A DNA stretch of 64,000 nt from Catellatospora bangladeshensis (GCF_016862575.1 NZ_BONF01000011.1:62001-126000), one strand, 5' to 3'. Counted from the stretch's first letter, positions 24,038 to 33,320 are shown. Notes: generated by a model from the sequence alone, not told the origin. Program-made: numbers and translations.

Positions 24038-25801
24038 TCACCGCTCATGGCTGTGATGCCAGACTTGGAAGCTCGGGCCGTCCGCCGGCAGTGTGACCGT
24101 GCCGGTGGTGTCCGGGCGCAGGTCGGCGGCGCCGCCGTACACGTTCGACCCGCCCGGCACGCCGGTGAGCTGGACCGGCGTGCCGGTGGCGCGCCGGGCG
24201 AGCACCAGCACGCTCTCGCGCTCGGTCTCGCGGACGAAGGCGAGCGCGTCGGCGTCCGCGTGCACCCACCGCAGGCCGCCGTGCCGCAGCGCGGGCGTGT
24301 CGCGGCGCAGCGCGACGAGCGCCCGGTACCGCGCGAACGTGGCGTGGTCCCAGCCGTCCGCCCGGTGCCACGGCATCGGCGTACGGGAGTCCTCGCCGTC
24401 GACGCCGCGCAGCCCGATCTCGTCGCCGGCGAAGACCATCGGCGTGCCCGGCATCGTCATCAGCAGCCCGGCCGCGACCTCCTGCCGATACGGGTCGCCG
24501 ACCACGGTGCGGATGCGGGCGGTGTCGTGCGAGCCGAGCAGCGTCCACGAGTGGGTCAGCGCGCGCCACGACACCCGCGCGGCGAAGGCCCGCATCGTGG
24601 CCAGCGCGGCCACCCCGTCCCGGCGAGGCACACCGCCCGGCACGCCGAGGAAGTGCGGCAGATCGAGGTCGTCGCCGCGCAGCCAGGTCCAAAGTGGGCG
24701 CAGAAAGCCAGCGTAGTTCATCGTGCCCTGCCAGCCGTCGCGGTCCAGGTCGCCGGTGTGGTCGTGCGCGTGCTCGGCGACGAAGAGCCCGTCGCCGGCC
24801 GCCGCCCGCAGAAACGCGGCGACCTTGTGGGTGTACGCGTCGGCGCCGCACCGCCCGGTCATGTTGGCCACGTCGACCCGCCAGCCGTCCAGCCCGTACG
24901 GCGGCCGCCGCCACGCCCGCACCACCTCGGCGAGCCGCTCCCGCAGCACGGGCGAGGCCCAGTTGAGCTTCGGCAGCGTCTTCACCCCCATCCACGACTC
25001 GTAGTCGCCGGATGCGTGGAAGTAGTACATCGCCCGCTCGGCCGCGTCCACATCGGACACGGCGGCGGTGAACCACGGGTGCGCGTCGCCGGTGTGGTTG
25101 GTGGTGACGTCGCCGACGATCCGCCACCCGCGGGTGTGTACCGCGCCGGCGAGCCGGGCCAGCGCCGCGTCGCCGCCGAGCAGCGGGTCGACGCGGTCGA
25201 ACGCGGCCGCGTCGTAGCGGTGGTTGGAGCGGGCCGGGAAAATCGGCGTCAGGTAGACGGTGTTGACGCCGAGCCGTTCCAGGTGGTCCAGCCGCCCCGC
25301 GATCCCGTCCAGGTCGCCGCCGTACCACTGCCGCTGCACGAGCGCCTGCCCGGTGTCGACCGGCGTGTCCCAGTCGCAGGGCACCGCCCAGTCCGGCGCC
25401 GGTGGCAGGTCCCGCCCGGAGCGGGCGAACCGGTCCGGGAAGATCTGGTACACCACGGCGTCACGGGACCACGCCGGCGGCGGGTCGTACGCGACGAGCC
25501 GGAAGTCCAGGTCGTCCGGGACGTCGTGGCCGGTGACGCCGAGCCCGTTCAGCCAGCGGTCGTCGACGAGGAAGCGGTAGTTGGTGACCGGGTTGCGCAC
25601 GAGCACCTCGGCCCGCCACCAGGTCGCGTCCGGCGTGGTGCGGTCGACGACCGCGGGCGCGAAGTGCGGCTCGCCGTCCGGTGTGTACCGCACGTGGACC
25701 CGCCGCGCGGGCGCGCCCGCGGGCACCCGTACGAAGACGGTCACGGTCTCGCCGAGGGCCGGGGTCAGCGTGGACACCATGGTCCCGTCGTGGTGTGGCA
25801 C
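24038..25801 (-). CDS. Cytoplasmic GH13 alpha-glucan hydrolase (neopullulanase/cyclomaltodextrinase-like)
   Basis: 587-residue enzyme without a signal peptide, expected to hydrolyse imported maltodextrins. An N-terminal beta-sandwich (about 1-110, F-V-R-V-P-A-G-A-P-A-R-R-V-H-V-R-Y) precedes the catalytic barrel, as in neopullulanases. Catalytic residues are in G-W-R-V-D-V-A-N-M (nucleophile Asp), F-V-A-E-H-A-H-D (acid/base Glu) and L-G-S-H-D-T-A-R-I (Asp). The V-Y-Q-I-F-P-D-R-F motif marks the start of the barrel. The GTG at 25801 has AAGGGA upstream and lies 4 bases after the malG-like stop. It is co-transcribed with the transporter. Confidence 0.9.
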   Translation of the reverse strand: MPHHDGTMVSTLTPALGETVTVFVRVPAGAPARRVHVRYTPDGEPHFAPAVVDRTTPDATWWRAEVLVRNPVTNYRFLVDDRWLNGLGVTGHDVPDDLDFRLVAYDPPPAWSRDAVVYQIFPDRFARSGRDLPPAPDWAVPCDWDTPVDTGQALVQRQWYGGDLDGIAGRLDHLERLGVNTVYLTPIFPARSNHRYDAAAFDRVDPLLGGDAALARLAGAVHTRGWRIVGDVTTNHTGDAHPWFTAAVSDVDAAERAMYYFHASGDYESWMGVKTLPKLNWASPVLRERLAEVVRAWRRPPYGLDGWRVDVANMTGRCGADAYTHKVAAFLRAAAGDGLFVAEHAHDHTGDLDRDGWQGTMNYAGFLRPLWTWLRGDDLDLPHFLGVPGGVPRRDGVAALATMRAFAARVSWRALTHSWTLLGSHDTARIRTVVGDPYRQEVAAGLLMTMPGTPMVFAGDEIGLRGVDGEDSRTPMPWHRADGWDHATFARYRALVALRRDTPALRHGGLRWVHADADALAFVRETERESVLVLARRATGTPVQLTGVPGGSNVYGGAADLRPDTTGTVTLPADGPSFQVWHHSHER

Positions 25802-25805
25802 GTGG

Positions 25806-26639
25806 CTATCCCTTCACTGCTCCGGCGGTCAGGCCCGAGACGATGTAGCGCTGGAGGAACTGGAACACGAGCACCGTCGGTACGGCGGTCAGCAGCGTGC
25901 CGGCGCAGAAGACGCCGAAGTTGTTGTTCCGCTCGCCGGAGATGAGCCCGTACATGCCGACGGAGAGGGTCTTGGAGCCGGTGTCGGTGAGGAACACGTT
26001 CGCGATGAGGAACTCGTTGACGGTCGCGATGAACACCAGCAGCCCGGTGACCGCGAGGATCGGTGCCACCAGCGGCAGGATGATCTGGAAGAAGACCTGG
26101 GCGTGCGTGGCGCCGTCGATGGTGGCCGACTCGTCCAGCTCGCGGGGCAGCGTGTCGAGGAAGCCCTTCATCAGCCAGGTGTTCACGCCGAGCGCGCCGC
26201 CGAGGTACAGCAGCACGAGGCCCCACGGGGTGTTGAAGCCGACCGCCGGCCACAGCTCGGTGACCGTGCTGAACATCAGGAAGATGGTCACGATCGCGAG
26301 GAACTGCGGGAACATCTGGATCAGCAGCAGTGCCAGCAGCCCGGTGCGGCGGCCGCGGAAGCGCATCCGGCTGAACGCGTACGCGGCCAGCGCGCCGAGG
26401 AAGACCGCGGCCGCCGAGGCGAGACCGGCGATCAGCATCGTGTTGGCGAACCAGCTCGCGAACCTCGTCTCGGACAGCAGCCGGTCGAAGTTCTCCAGGG
26501 AGAGCCCGGTCGGCAGCAGCTCGGTCGACGACAGCGTGCCGCGCGGGTTGAGCGCCGCCGACAGCACGAACAGGATCGGGAAGAGCGCGAACGCGACGGC
26601 GCCGGCCGCGACCGCGTGGCGCAGCGGAACGGTTCTCAT
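25806..26639 (-). CDS. malG: MalG-like maltodextrin ABC transporter permease
   Basis: 277-residue inner-membrane permease with about six helices. The EAA loop E-L-D-E-S-A-T-I-D-G-A-T-H-A-Q-V-F-F-Q-I-I-L-P-L (about residues 165-190), which contacts the ATPase, is intact. Length and motif match MalG, the short permease of carbohydrate ABC importers. The ATG at 26639 overlaps the malF stop (ATGA). The cognate ATPase gene (MsiK/MalK type) is absent. In actinomycetes one shared ATPase encoded elsewhere often serves several such importers, so this is not evidence of defect. Confidence 0.9.
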   Translation of the reverse strand: MRTVPLRHAVAAGAVAFALFPILFVLSAALNPRGTLSSTELLPTGLSLENFDRLLSETRFASWFANTMLIAGLASAAAVFLGALAAYAFSRMRFRGRRTGLLALLLIQMFPQFLAIVTIFLMFSTVTELWPAVGFNTPWGLVLLYLGGALGVNTWLMKGFLDTLPRELDESATIDGATHAQVFFQIILPLVAPILAVTGLLVFIATVNEFLIANVFLTDTGSKTLSVGMYGLISGERNNNFGVFCAGTLLTAVPTVLVFQFLQRYIVSGLTAGAVKG

Positions 26640-28264
26640 GCGTAGAGCTCCTCCTGGCGGCGGGTGCGCCGGAAGCTGACCGCCGACAGCAGCGCGACGA
26701 TCGCGAAGATGAACACGGAGATGGCGGCCGCGAACCCGTACTGCGCGCCGGCGGCACCGAAGGCGAGCCGGAACGTGTACGTGATCAGCAGGTCGGTCGC
26801 CCCGGCGGTGGGGTTGTCGGCGGGAAACGGGCCGCCCTCGGTGGTGAGGTAGACCGCGTTGAAGTTGTTGAAGTTGAACGCGAACGACGAGATGAGCAGC
26901 GGGGTCAGCGCCACCATCAGCAGCGGCAACGTCACCCGCCGAAACGACTGCCACGGCCCGGCGCCGTCCACCGTGGACGCCTCGGTCAGCTCCCTCGGTA
27001 TCGCCTGCAGCGCGCCGGTGGCGACCAGGAACATGTACGGGAAACCGAGCCACATCTGCACCAGCACGACCGCGAGCCGCGCCGACCACACGCCGCCGAG
27101 CCAGTCGACATCGAGCCCGAACAGCCGGTTGACCAGCCCGAAGTCGGTGTTGAACAGATCCCGCCAGACCAGCAGCATCGCGAACGACGGCATCGCGTAC
27201 GGCAAGATCAGCAGTACCCGGTACAGAGCGCGGCCGCGCATCCGCGGGGTGTGCAGCGCCAGCGCGCAGAGCAGGCCGAGCGCGAAGGTGGCCGCGACCG
27301 AGCCGACCGCGAACGCGACGTTCCACAGCAGGGTGCGCAGGAAGGGGCCGGAGATCGTCGAGTCGGTCAGCACGCGGGAGAAGTTCGCCAGTCCGACGCC
27401 GACCTTCCAGCCCTGCGCGAGCCGCTCGCCGTCGGCGGCGACGAACGCGCCGGCGCCCTCGTCGGCCGTCCAGGTGCGGCCGGTCGCGGTGTCCCGCACG
27501 CAGTCGCAGGCCTCGGCGTACTCCCGGGTGGCCTTGCCCTCGTAGGCGCGGGACAGCCCGGACGAGCGGATCGCGCCACCCGGCGTCGGCACCGCGAACG
27601 CGGTGATCTCGGCGCTGCGTGCGCTGGCCTGCCCGGCGTCAAGGACGGTGTACCCGCGCGCGGCGGTCACCTTCCCGGCGGAGTTGACGGTCACCTCACC
27701 TTCCGGCAGTGCGCGCAGCCCGGCGGCGTTACCGGCGTACACCGCGCGGGTGGCGGGGTCGGTGACGAGGAAGACCAGCGGCCCGGTCGCCGGGTCGCCG
27801 GTGGTGGCGACCGCGAGGGCGTACTCGGTGGAGCCGGGCACCTGGGTGACCGAGGCGGTCTGGATCGCCACGATGGCCTCGGCCTTGTTCCCTCGGTGGC
27901 CGTCGCCGAAGTTGGTGAACGCGGTGCTCGCGGTGTAGAGGATCGGGAAGATCTGGAACGCGATGAGCAGCAGCGTGCCCGGGACGAGGTACTTGGCCGG
28001 GACGTGCCGGCGGGTCAGGTAGAGGTAGAAGATCGCGGCGGTGGTGCCGGCGAGGATCGCCAGCCCGGCCCAGGCACGCGCCTCCACCAGCGGAAACGCG
28101 GCCCAGACCGCGATGCCCGCGGCGAGGCCCAGCAGCACCACCTTCGCGGTCAGGCCGGTGAGCGTTACCGGTGCGGAGTCGCGGACGATGTACGGCTCGG
28201 TGCGGTGCCGGCCGCCGTGCGGGGCCCGGCGACCGGGCCCCGCACTCGTGAGCTGTGTCGCCAT
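26636..28264 (-). CDS. malF: MalF-like maltodextrin ABC transporter permease
   Basis: 542-residue permease, long for the family because of a large extracytoplasmic insertion (about residues 110-290) between the first helices and the conserved core, as in MalF. The EAA loop E-L-T-E-A-S-T-V-D-G-A-G-P-W-Q-S-F-R-R-V (about residues 418-440) is intact. The N-terminus has two or three helices and a short basic leader. It forms the channel with the MalG-like protein. It starts directly (within 1 bp) after the malE-like stop, and its stop is coupled to malG. Confidence 0.9.
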   Translation of the reverse strand: MATQLTSAGPGRRAPHGGRHRTEPYIVRDSAPVTLTGLTAKVVLLGLAAGIAVWAAFPLVEARAWAGLAILAGTTAAIFYLYLTRRHVPAKYLVPGTLLLIAFQIFPILYTASTAFTNFGDGHRGNKAEAIVAIQTASVTQVPGSTEYALAVATTGDPATGPLVFLVTDPATRAVYAGNAAGLRALPEGEVTVNSAGKVTAARGYTVLDAGQASARSAEITAFAVPTPGGAIRSSGLSRAYEGKATREYAEACDCVRDTATGRTWTADEGAGAFVAADGERLAQGWKVGVGLANFSRVLTDSTISGPFLRTLLWNVAFAVGSVAATFALGLLCALALHTPRMRGRALYRVLLILPYAMPSFAMLLVWRDLFNTDFGLVNRLFGLDVDWLGGVWSARLAVVLVQMWLGFPYMFLVATGALQAIPRELTEASTVDGAGPWQSFRRVTLPLLMVALTPLLISSFAFNFNNFNAVYLTTEGGPFPADNPTAGATDLLITYTFRLAFGAAGAQYGFAAAISVFIFAIVALLSAVSFRRTRRQEELYA

Positions 28265-29500
28265 CTACTTGATCTGCCCGGAGATCGTCTTGGCGGCGGC
28301 GTTCACCGTCGTGGCGACGTCGGCGCCGCCGATGATCGCCGCCTCCGCCTTGCCGAAGGGATCCCAGATCGCGGCCATCTCCGGGATCGCCGGCAGCACC
28401 GCGCCATCCCTGCCGGCGGCCTGGAACTTGTCCAGGTCCGCGTCCTCGGCCTTGACCTGGTCGAACGCGGCGGTCAGCGCGGGCGGCCGGGGTTCGGCCT
28501 TGTAGAGCGCGACGGCCAGGTCGGGCACGGTCAGGTAGTTCGCCACGAACTCCTGCGCGAGCGCCTTGTTCTTGCCCTTGGCCGCCACGTAGAAGGCCTG
28601 TACGCCGACGAACGGGGTGGCCGGCTTGCCGCCGGCGAACCCGGGCACCGGCGAGATGTCGTACGCGAGGCCGGCCTTCTTCACGTCCGTGATCGCCCAG
28701 GGACCGGAGACCAGGAAGGCGCACTTCTTGGCGGTGAACGTGGCGATCGAGTTCTCGCCGCCGATCGACCGCTTGAGGGCGCCCTCCCCCTTCTCCCCGA
28801 GTGCGCGGATCTTCTCGAAAGCCGCTACCGAGGCGGGTGTGCCCACGCCCAGGTCCTTGGGGTCGTAGTCGCCGTTCGCGCCGGTGCCGAACAGGTAGCC
28901 GCCGGCCGAGGCGTAGAGCGGGTACAGGTGGTAGGCGTCGCCGCTCTGCCCGACCTGCAGGCAGAGGATCTCGCTGGCCTTCTTCTCGGCCTTGAGCCGC
29001 TTGCCGGTCGCGACGAGGTCCTCCACAGTGGCCGGAGCCTGCGGCGCGAGATCGGTGTTGCGGATCAGCGCGACGTTCTCCATCGCGTACGGCACGCCGT
29101 ACACCTGGCCGTTGAACGTGACCGCCTTGAGGGCGATCTCCGCGAAGCCGGCCTTCTGCTCCGCGGACAGCTGCACCGGGTCGATGGCGCCGTTCTGCAC
29201 CAGGTTGCCGATCCAGTCGTGCGCGCCGACCATCACGTCCGGCCCGCTGCCCTGCTGGGAGGCGGTCACGAACGTGGTCTGCTGCTCGTCGGCGATCTCC
29301 TGCACCTCGACGGTGACGCCGTTCTCCTGGCCGAACCGGTCGGCGAACGGCTTGAGGGCGGCGGTGCGCTTGGTGTCTGCCCAGATCACCAACCGGCCAC
29401 CGGCCGCCTTCGCGGCGGGCGAGTCGGACGCGGCCGGCTCGTCACCGCCACCACCGCAGCCGGTGGTGGCGAGCGACAGAGCCAAGGCGGCGGCGACCAC
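28265..29500 (-). CDS. malE: MalE-like maltodextrin-binding lipoprotein with truncated signal peptide
   Basis: 411-residue solute-binding protein of the MalE/GanO type. The mature part is complete, from the lipobox A-T-T-G-C (Cys at about 16) through L-V-I-W-A-D-T-K-R, the A-H-D-W-I-G-N-L region and the C-terminal helices. The signal peptide is abnormal: the frame starts at GTG 29500 with V-A-A-A-L-A-L-S-L-A, lacking the usual basic n-region. Upstream DNA switches abruptly to the 3' end of a divergent lacI-type gene, so about ten codons, the ribosome binding site and the promoter appear to have been deleted. Expression and export are therefore doubtful. Confidence 0.8.
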   Translation of the reverse strand: MVAAALALSLATTGCGGGGDEPAASDSPAAKAAGGRLVIWADTKRTAALKPFADRFGQENGVTVEVQEIADEQQTTFVTASQQGSGPDVMVGAHDWIGNLVQNGAIDPVQLSAEQKAGFAEIALKAVTFNGQVYGVPYAMENVALIRNTDLAPQAPATVEDLVATGKRLKAEKKASEILCLQVGQSGDAYHLYPLYASAGGYLFGTGANGDYDPKDLGVGTPASVAAFEKIRALGEKGEGALKRSIGGENSIATFTAKKCAFLVSGPWAITDVKKAGLAYDISPVPGFAGGKPATPFVGVQAFYVAAKGKNKALAQEFVANYLTVPDLAVALYKAEPRPPALTAAFDQVKAEDADLDKFQAAGRDGAVLPAIPEMAAIWDPFGKAEAAIIGGADVATTVNAAAKTISGQIK

Positions 29501-29815
29501 ACCCGCGGCGTGACCGGCATCGTGTGCGGCTCGGACCTGATGGCCCTCGGCGCGATCCGGGCCGCCCGCCAGCGTGGACTGTCCATCCCGGACGACGTGT
29601 CGGTGGTCGGGTACGACGACTCACCGCTGATCGCGTTCACCGATCCGCCGCTGACCACCGTGCGGCAGCCGGTGACCGCCATGGCCGTCGCGGCGGTGCG
29701 CGCCCTGATCGACGAGATCAACGGGCACGGCACCCACCGCTCCGAGTACGTCTTCCGCCCCGAGCTCGTGGTCCGCTCCTCCACCGGTGCGGTTAAGCAG
29801 CTGTTGGTGGCGTAG
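29501..29815 (+). pseudogene. LacI-family regulator, 3' fragment only
   Basis: About 103 codons encode the C-terminal third of a LacI-type regulator. The core is G-I-V-C-G-S-D-L-M-A-L-G-A-I-R-A, then I-P-D-D-V-S-V-V-G-Y-D-D-S and P-L-T-T-V-R-Q-P, ending at TAG 29813-29815. The DNA-binding domain and most of the sugar-binding domain are missing. The fragment directly abuts the truncated malE 5' end, so a single deletion probably removed the regulator's first two thirds, the shared promoter region and the first malE codons. Divergent lacI-malE gene pairs are the normal arrangement in actinobacterial maltose operons. Confidence 0.85.
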
Positions 29816-29934
29816 CCGCCGATCCCGTGCGCCTTCGCCTTCCAGGCTCGGCCTTATGGCCTGGTCCGGTGTTCCCACATGGTCGGCGATCGCGGACATA
29901 GGCGTCTGAGGCCAGCATGTTGACCAGGACACGG

Positions 29935-29975
29935 CACGTACCGGTGCGACGCGGTGAGCATCGCACCGGTACGTG
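29935..29975 (-). terminator. Terminator hairpin, 15-bp perfect stem
   Basis: Stem 29935-29949 with 29961-29975 and an 11-base loop, 13 bases past the stop of the secreted amylase gene on the minus strand. No T-run, as is common in actinomycetes. The rest of 29816-29934 has nothing I can support. Confidence 0.7.
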
Positions 29976-29987
29976 GCGAATTGGGAT

Positions 29988-32900
29988 CTACTTCAGGTAG
30001 GGGCCGGTCGCGCCGACCTTGCCGGGTGCGGGGTTGCCGGGCAGGTCGAGCACGTAGACGCGCAGGTTGCCCTTGCCGGTGACGCCGGCGGTGAGGGTGC
30101 CGTTGGTGACGGTTTGGACATCGCCGGTAACTGCGTCGACGTACCGACCGTTGGGGATGCTGGTGAAGGTGGCGCTGCCGGAAACGGTGATCAGCGCGAA
30201 GCTGTCCACGCCGCCAGCGGTGTAGCGCCGCTTGTAGGCCATCTGGTTGCCGCTGATGCCCTGCGTGGAGTATTGGCCCTTTTGCAGAGCGGGGATGGCC
30301 CGGCGGATCTGGTTGAGCCGCTGCACATGCTTAACCAGGGGTTTGTCGAGCGTGGCAGCGACCGGGCCGCTGGCGTTGGAGACCACACCGAAGTCGGACG
30401 CGGTGACCGTGCCGGTCACGTGGTCGCCGTAGTAGGCGCGGCCGGTGGTGGCCAGCGGGCAGGTGGGGCCGCAGTCGATGCGGGCGCCCTTCTGGAACTC
30501 GATCTCCGAGCCGTAGTAGAGCGTAGGGATGCCGCGGAAGGTCCACATCAGGCTCATGTTCTCTGCCCATGCCTCGGTGCCGCCGGCGTACCGGTTCTGG
30601 GACTTGTTCGGCCCGTAGTCGTGGCTGTCGACGTAGACGACGTTGTAGGTGGCGTCGTTGTAGCTGTCGTCGGAGTCTTTGCCGTTCCAGAAGGCGTTGT
30701 TGGCGTCGCCGAAGTTCATGTGCATGCGCATGTCGATGACGTTCATGCCGGAGAACTTCGAGTGGTCGGGAGTGTGGTAGGTGTTGCCGTTCAGGAACGC
30801 GTTGTCGCTGGTCGGCTGGCCGGCCGGGCCGAGCAGCTGCTCGTAGTCGTACTGCTCGATGGCCGCGCGGACGTCGTCGGGGCTGTACTCGCGCCGTTCC
30901 TTCCAGGTGAAGAACTGGGCGGAGTGGTTGACCGACCCACGGTTCCACTTGTCGTTGATGAACGCGGCGACCTCGCCGAAGACGTAGAAGTCCTTGCCTT
31001 TCTCGCCGTGCTTGGCGACCGCGTGCTGCTGGATGGCGGGCAGGAAACGCCGGTTCCAGGTGACCCGCGGGATGTGCACGGCGGTGTCGATCCGGAAGCC
31101 GTCCACGCCCATGTCGATGTACCGGTTGTAGGCGTCGATGAGGTACTGCTGAACGGTCGCGTTCTCGGTGTTGAAGTCGGCCAGGTCCTCATGCAGCCAG
31201 CAACTGCGCGAGTCCTCTCCTTCCCAGTTGCCGATCCAGCACTGGTGGTACAGGTCGGCGGGGAACAGACCGTTGGTGGGCGCCGGCCACTGGCAGTTGT
31301 AGATGGTGTAGCCCTCGGGGCTGAAGTAGCCGCTGGGCGTGCCCCACCGCAGGCATTTGTTACCCGACGGTGCGGCGGTGGACCAGATGTCGCCGTTGTA
31401 GGCACGCCCCTTGGCCATCGCGTTCTGCGCGGCGGTCATGTTGGGGTCGTTGCCCTGGTGCTCGACCATCGGGTCGTACTCGGCACCGGATCGCTTCTCG
31501 CTGTACATCCACTTCCACTGCTCGTCCCGCACCCCGTAAACGGTCGGGGTGAACAGGTCCTTGGCGCCCCACCGGGAGCTGTGGTTGTACACCACGTCCT
31601 GGAAGATCTTGATGCCCTTGGCGTGCGCCTTGTTGATCAGGTCCTGGTAGCTGGCCCCAGGCGTTTCCAGCCGTGTGTCGACTCGGTAGAAGTCCCAACC
31701 GTGGTAGCCGTGGAAGTCGTAGTCGGAGCGGTTCAGCACCACCGGCGTGATCCAGATGGCGGAGAACCCCAGCCCCTTGATGTAGTCGAGCTTGTCGATC
31801 AAGCCCTGGAAGTCACCGCGGAACATGGGGTCGTTGTTGGCTGCGTTGCCGGAACGCTCGTGCTGGCTGCCGCCCCGGTTGTTGGAGGTGTCACCGTCGT
31901 AGAAGCGGGCGGTCATGACGAAGTAGATGGTGTCTTCGCGCGGATCGCCACCCAACGGCGTCCCGCCCGCCGGCTCAGGTGGCGCCTCACCGGTGGTGGC
32001 CGAGGCGGGCTGGCTGGCCGGCGACTTGTTGCCGGCCGCGTCGAACGCCTTGACCGTGTAGGTGTACCGCGTGCTGGCCGCGAGCCGGTTCTCGATGTAT
32101 CCGGTCTCGGGGGTCGTGAGGGTGACCGTGCCGGTCGCCCCCCCGGTGCGGGTGATTTCGTAGCCGGTGACACCGCGCTGGTCCGTGGACGCCGACCAGG
32201 ACAGGGTAATCCGCAACCCGCTGGCCGTCGCGGTCAGATTCGCCGGCGTCGAGGGCGGCTCGGTGTCCACCGGGGGCGGCGGCCCGCACGGATCGGTGGC
32301 GTTGGCCGTCACCACGCCGCCCTTGACCGTGCTGATGCCCGTGCCGATCGTGTAGTCCGCGCCGTTGTTGTTGTCCCACTGGCCAGCGTTGTTGTTGAAC
32401 GCCGCCTTGAGGGTGGCCGCGGTACCGAGGTTGACGACCTTGCGCGTCCAGCCAGCACACGCGGCGTCCATCGCCACCCCGGGAACGGCCGTCCAGGCGC
32501 CGCCTGCCGGCTGGTAGTGGATGTTCGCCGCGGCCCATCCGCGCGTGGCGGTGTGGTAGTAGATCTCGGCGCTGGCCCCGCTCGGCTGGGGAGAGGGGGT
32601 TCCGCTCGAACACGGGTCACCGGTGCCGGTGCTTCCGCCGGATACCGTCACCACGCCGGTGCCCAGGCGGTAGTTGGCGCCGTTGTTGTTGTCCCACACA
32701 CCCGCGCCGTTGTTGAACACCACCTGCAGCCCGGTCGCGTCACCCAGGTCGATGGTCTTCTTCCGCCAGCCGGTGCACGCCGCGTCCATCGCGACGCCCG
32801 GCACGGCGGTCCACCCAGCCCCGTTCGGCGCGTAGTGGATGTTGACGGTCGAGGTCCACGCCGCTGGCGGCCGGTAGAAGATCGTCACGCTGTTGGCCGC

Positions 32901-32993
32901 GGCCGCGATGCCGACTGGCAGCAGGCCCAGCACCACGCTCACCACCAGCGCGAGGCCGAGCCACCGTCGTCGGGCCCTGGTTTGCTTTCTCAT
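29988..32993 (-). CDS. Secreted modular GH13 alpha-amylase/pullulanase with starch-binding domains
   Basis: 1001-residue exported enzyme for extracellular starch. A Sec signal peptide covers about 1-33 (basic R-K-Q-T-R-A-R-R-R, hydrophobic core, A-A-A-A). Two similar starch-binding modules of CBM25 type follow (I-F-Y-R-P-P and I-Y-Y-H-T starts, each with G-W and N-N-G/N-N-N-A motifs), then a fibronectin type III domain (about 245-330) and the GH13 catalytic barrel. Catalytic residues are in G-F-R-I-D-T-A-V-H, V-F-G-E-V-A-A-F and V-D-S-H-D-Y-G-P. The ATG at 32993 has AGGAGA just upstream. It is transcribed divergently from the second secreted amylase. Confidence 0.92.
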   Translation of the reverse strand: MRKQTRARRRWLGLALVVSVVLGLLPVGIAAAANSVTIFYRPPAAWTSTVNIHYAPNGAGWTAVPGVAMDAACTGWRKKTIDLGDATGLQVVFNNGAGVWDNNNGANYRLGTGVVTVSGGSTGTGDPCSSGTPSPQPSGASAEIYYHTATRGWAAANIHYQPAGGAWTAVPGVAMDAACAGWTRKVVNLGTAATLKAAFNNNAGQWDNNNGADYTIGTGISTVKGGVVTANATDPCGPPPPVDTEPPSTPANLTATASGLRITLSWSASTDQRGVTGYEITRTGGATGTVTLTTPETGYIENRLAASTRYTYTVKAFDAAGNKSPASQPASATTGEAPPEPAGGTPLGGDPREDTIYFVMTARFYDGDTSNNRGGSQHERSGNAANNDPMFRGDFQGLIDKLDYIKGLGFSAIWITPVVLNRSDYDFHGYHGWDFYRVDTRLETPGASYQDLINKAHAKGIKIFQDVVYNHSSRWGAKDLFTPTVYGVRDEQWKWMYSEKRSGAEYDPMVEHQGNDPNMTAAQNAMAKGRAYNGDIWSTAAPSGNKCLRWGTPSGYFSPEGYTIYNCQWPAPTNGLFPADLYHQCWIGNWEGEDSRSCWLHEDLADFNTENATVQQYLIDAYNRYIDMGVDGFRIDTAVHIPRVTWNRRFLPAIQQHAVAKHGEKGKDFYVFGEVAAFINDKWNRGSVNHSAQFFTWKERREYSPDDVRAAIEQYDYEQLLGPAGQPTSDNAFLNGNTYHTPDHSKFSGMNVIDMRMHMNFGDANNAFWNGKDSDDSYNDATYNVVYVDSHDYGPNKSQNRYAGGTEAWAENMSLMWTFRGIPTLYYGSEIEFQKGARIDCGPTCPLATTGRAYYGDHVTGTVTASDFGVVSNASGPVAATLDKPLVKHVQRLNQIRRAIPALQKGQYSTQGISGNQMAYKRRYTAGGVDSFALITVSGSATFTSIPNGRYVDAVTGDVQTVTNGTLTAGVTGKGNLRVYVLDLPGNPAPGKVGATGPYLK

Positions 32994-33320
32994 GCGGTCT
33001 CCTGAGACGTCCGTCGGCCCAGCCGACGTGATCTTGCATGGAAGTTCTTGCAGATAGGAACAAGCAGAACGCAGGCACATGCCGTGTCAGTGCCTCCGCT
33101 GCGCCTGACCAGGACGCAGTCAGGTCAATGTGCGACAACCTTTGCAACGTCTTGCAAGGTTGCCAAGAAGTTACCAGCCTGGATCGCTTGACACCAGGGG
33201 TTCACAAACGGGTGTCGATGTTGCTAGCTTGTGGCCGAGCGACCGGAAACAGTTGCGACTATCGCAAGGTCTTTCACGGGGGTGGGCGCCGATAATGTCC
33301 TCTTTATCCCGGGAGTGCGT
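32994..33320. promoter_or_regulatory. Divergent amylase promoter region with LacI-type operators
   Basis: This 327-bp region separates two divergent secreted amylase genes. It contains the perfect inverted repeat TTGCGA-CTA-TCGCAA at 33253-33267, typical of a LacI-family operator. Direct repeats TTGCAA at 33142 and 33152 are 10 bp apart, and direct repeats CTTGCA at 33033 and 33047 are 14 bp apart. A TTGACA at 33188 could be a -35 box for the plus-strand gene. Related TTGCA-type repeats are known at Streptomyces amylase promoters controlled by MalR/Reg1, a LacI-family repressor; the match here is by eye. Confidence 0.65.

Noticed and set aside
27251-29815. Plus-strand open frame of 854 codons opposite malF and malE
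   Set aside because: It is the antisense shadow of two clear transporter genes. Only its last 100 codons (the LacI fragment) match a protein family, and these are annotated separately.
29973-33005. Plus-strand open frame of 1010 codons opposite the secreted amylase
   Set aside because: Antisense shadow of a gene with signal peptide, binding modules and all catalytic residues; the long frame is an effect of high GC.
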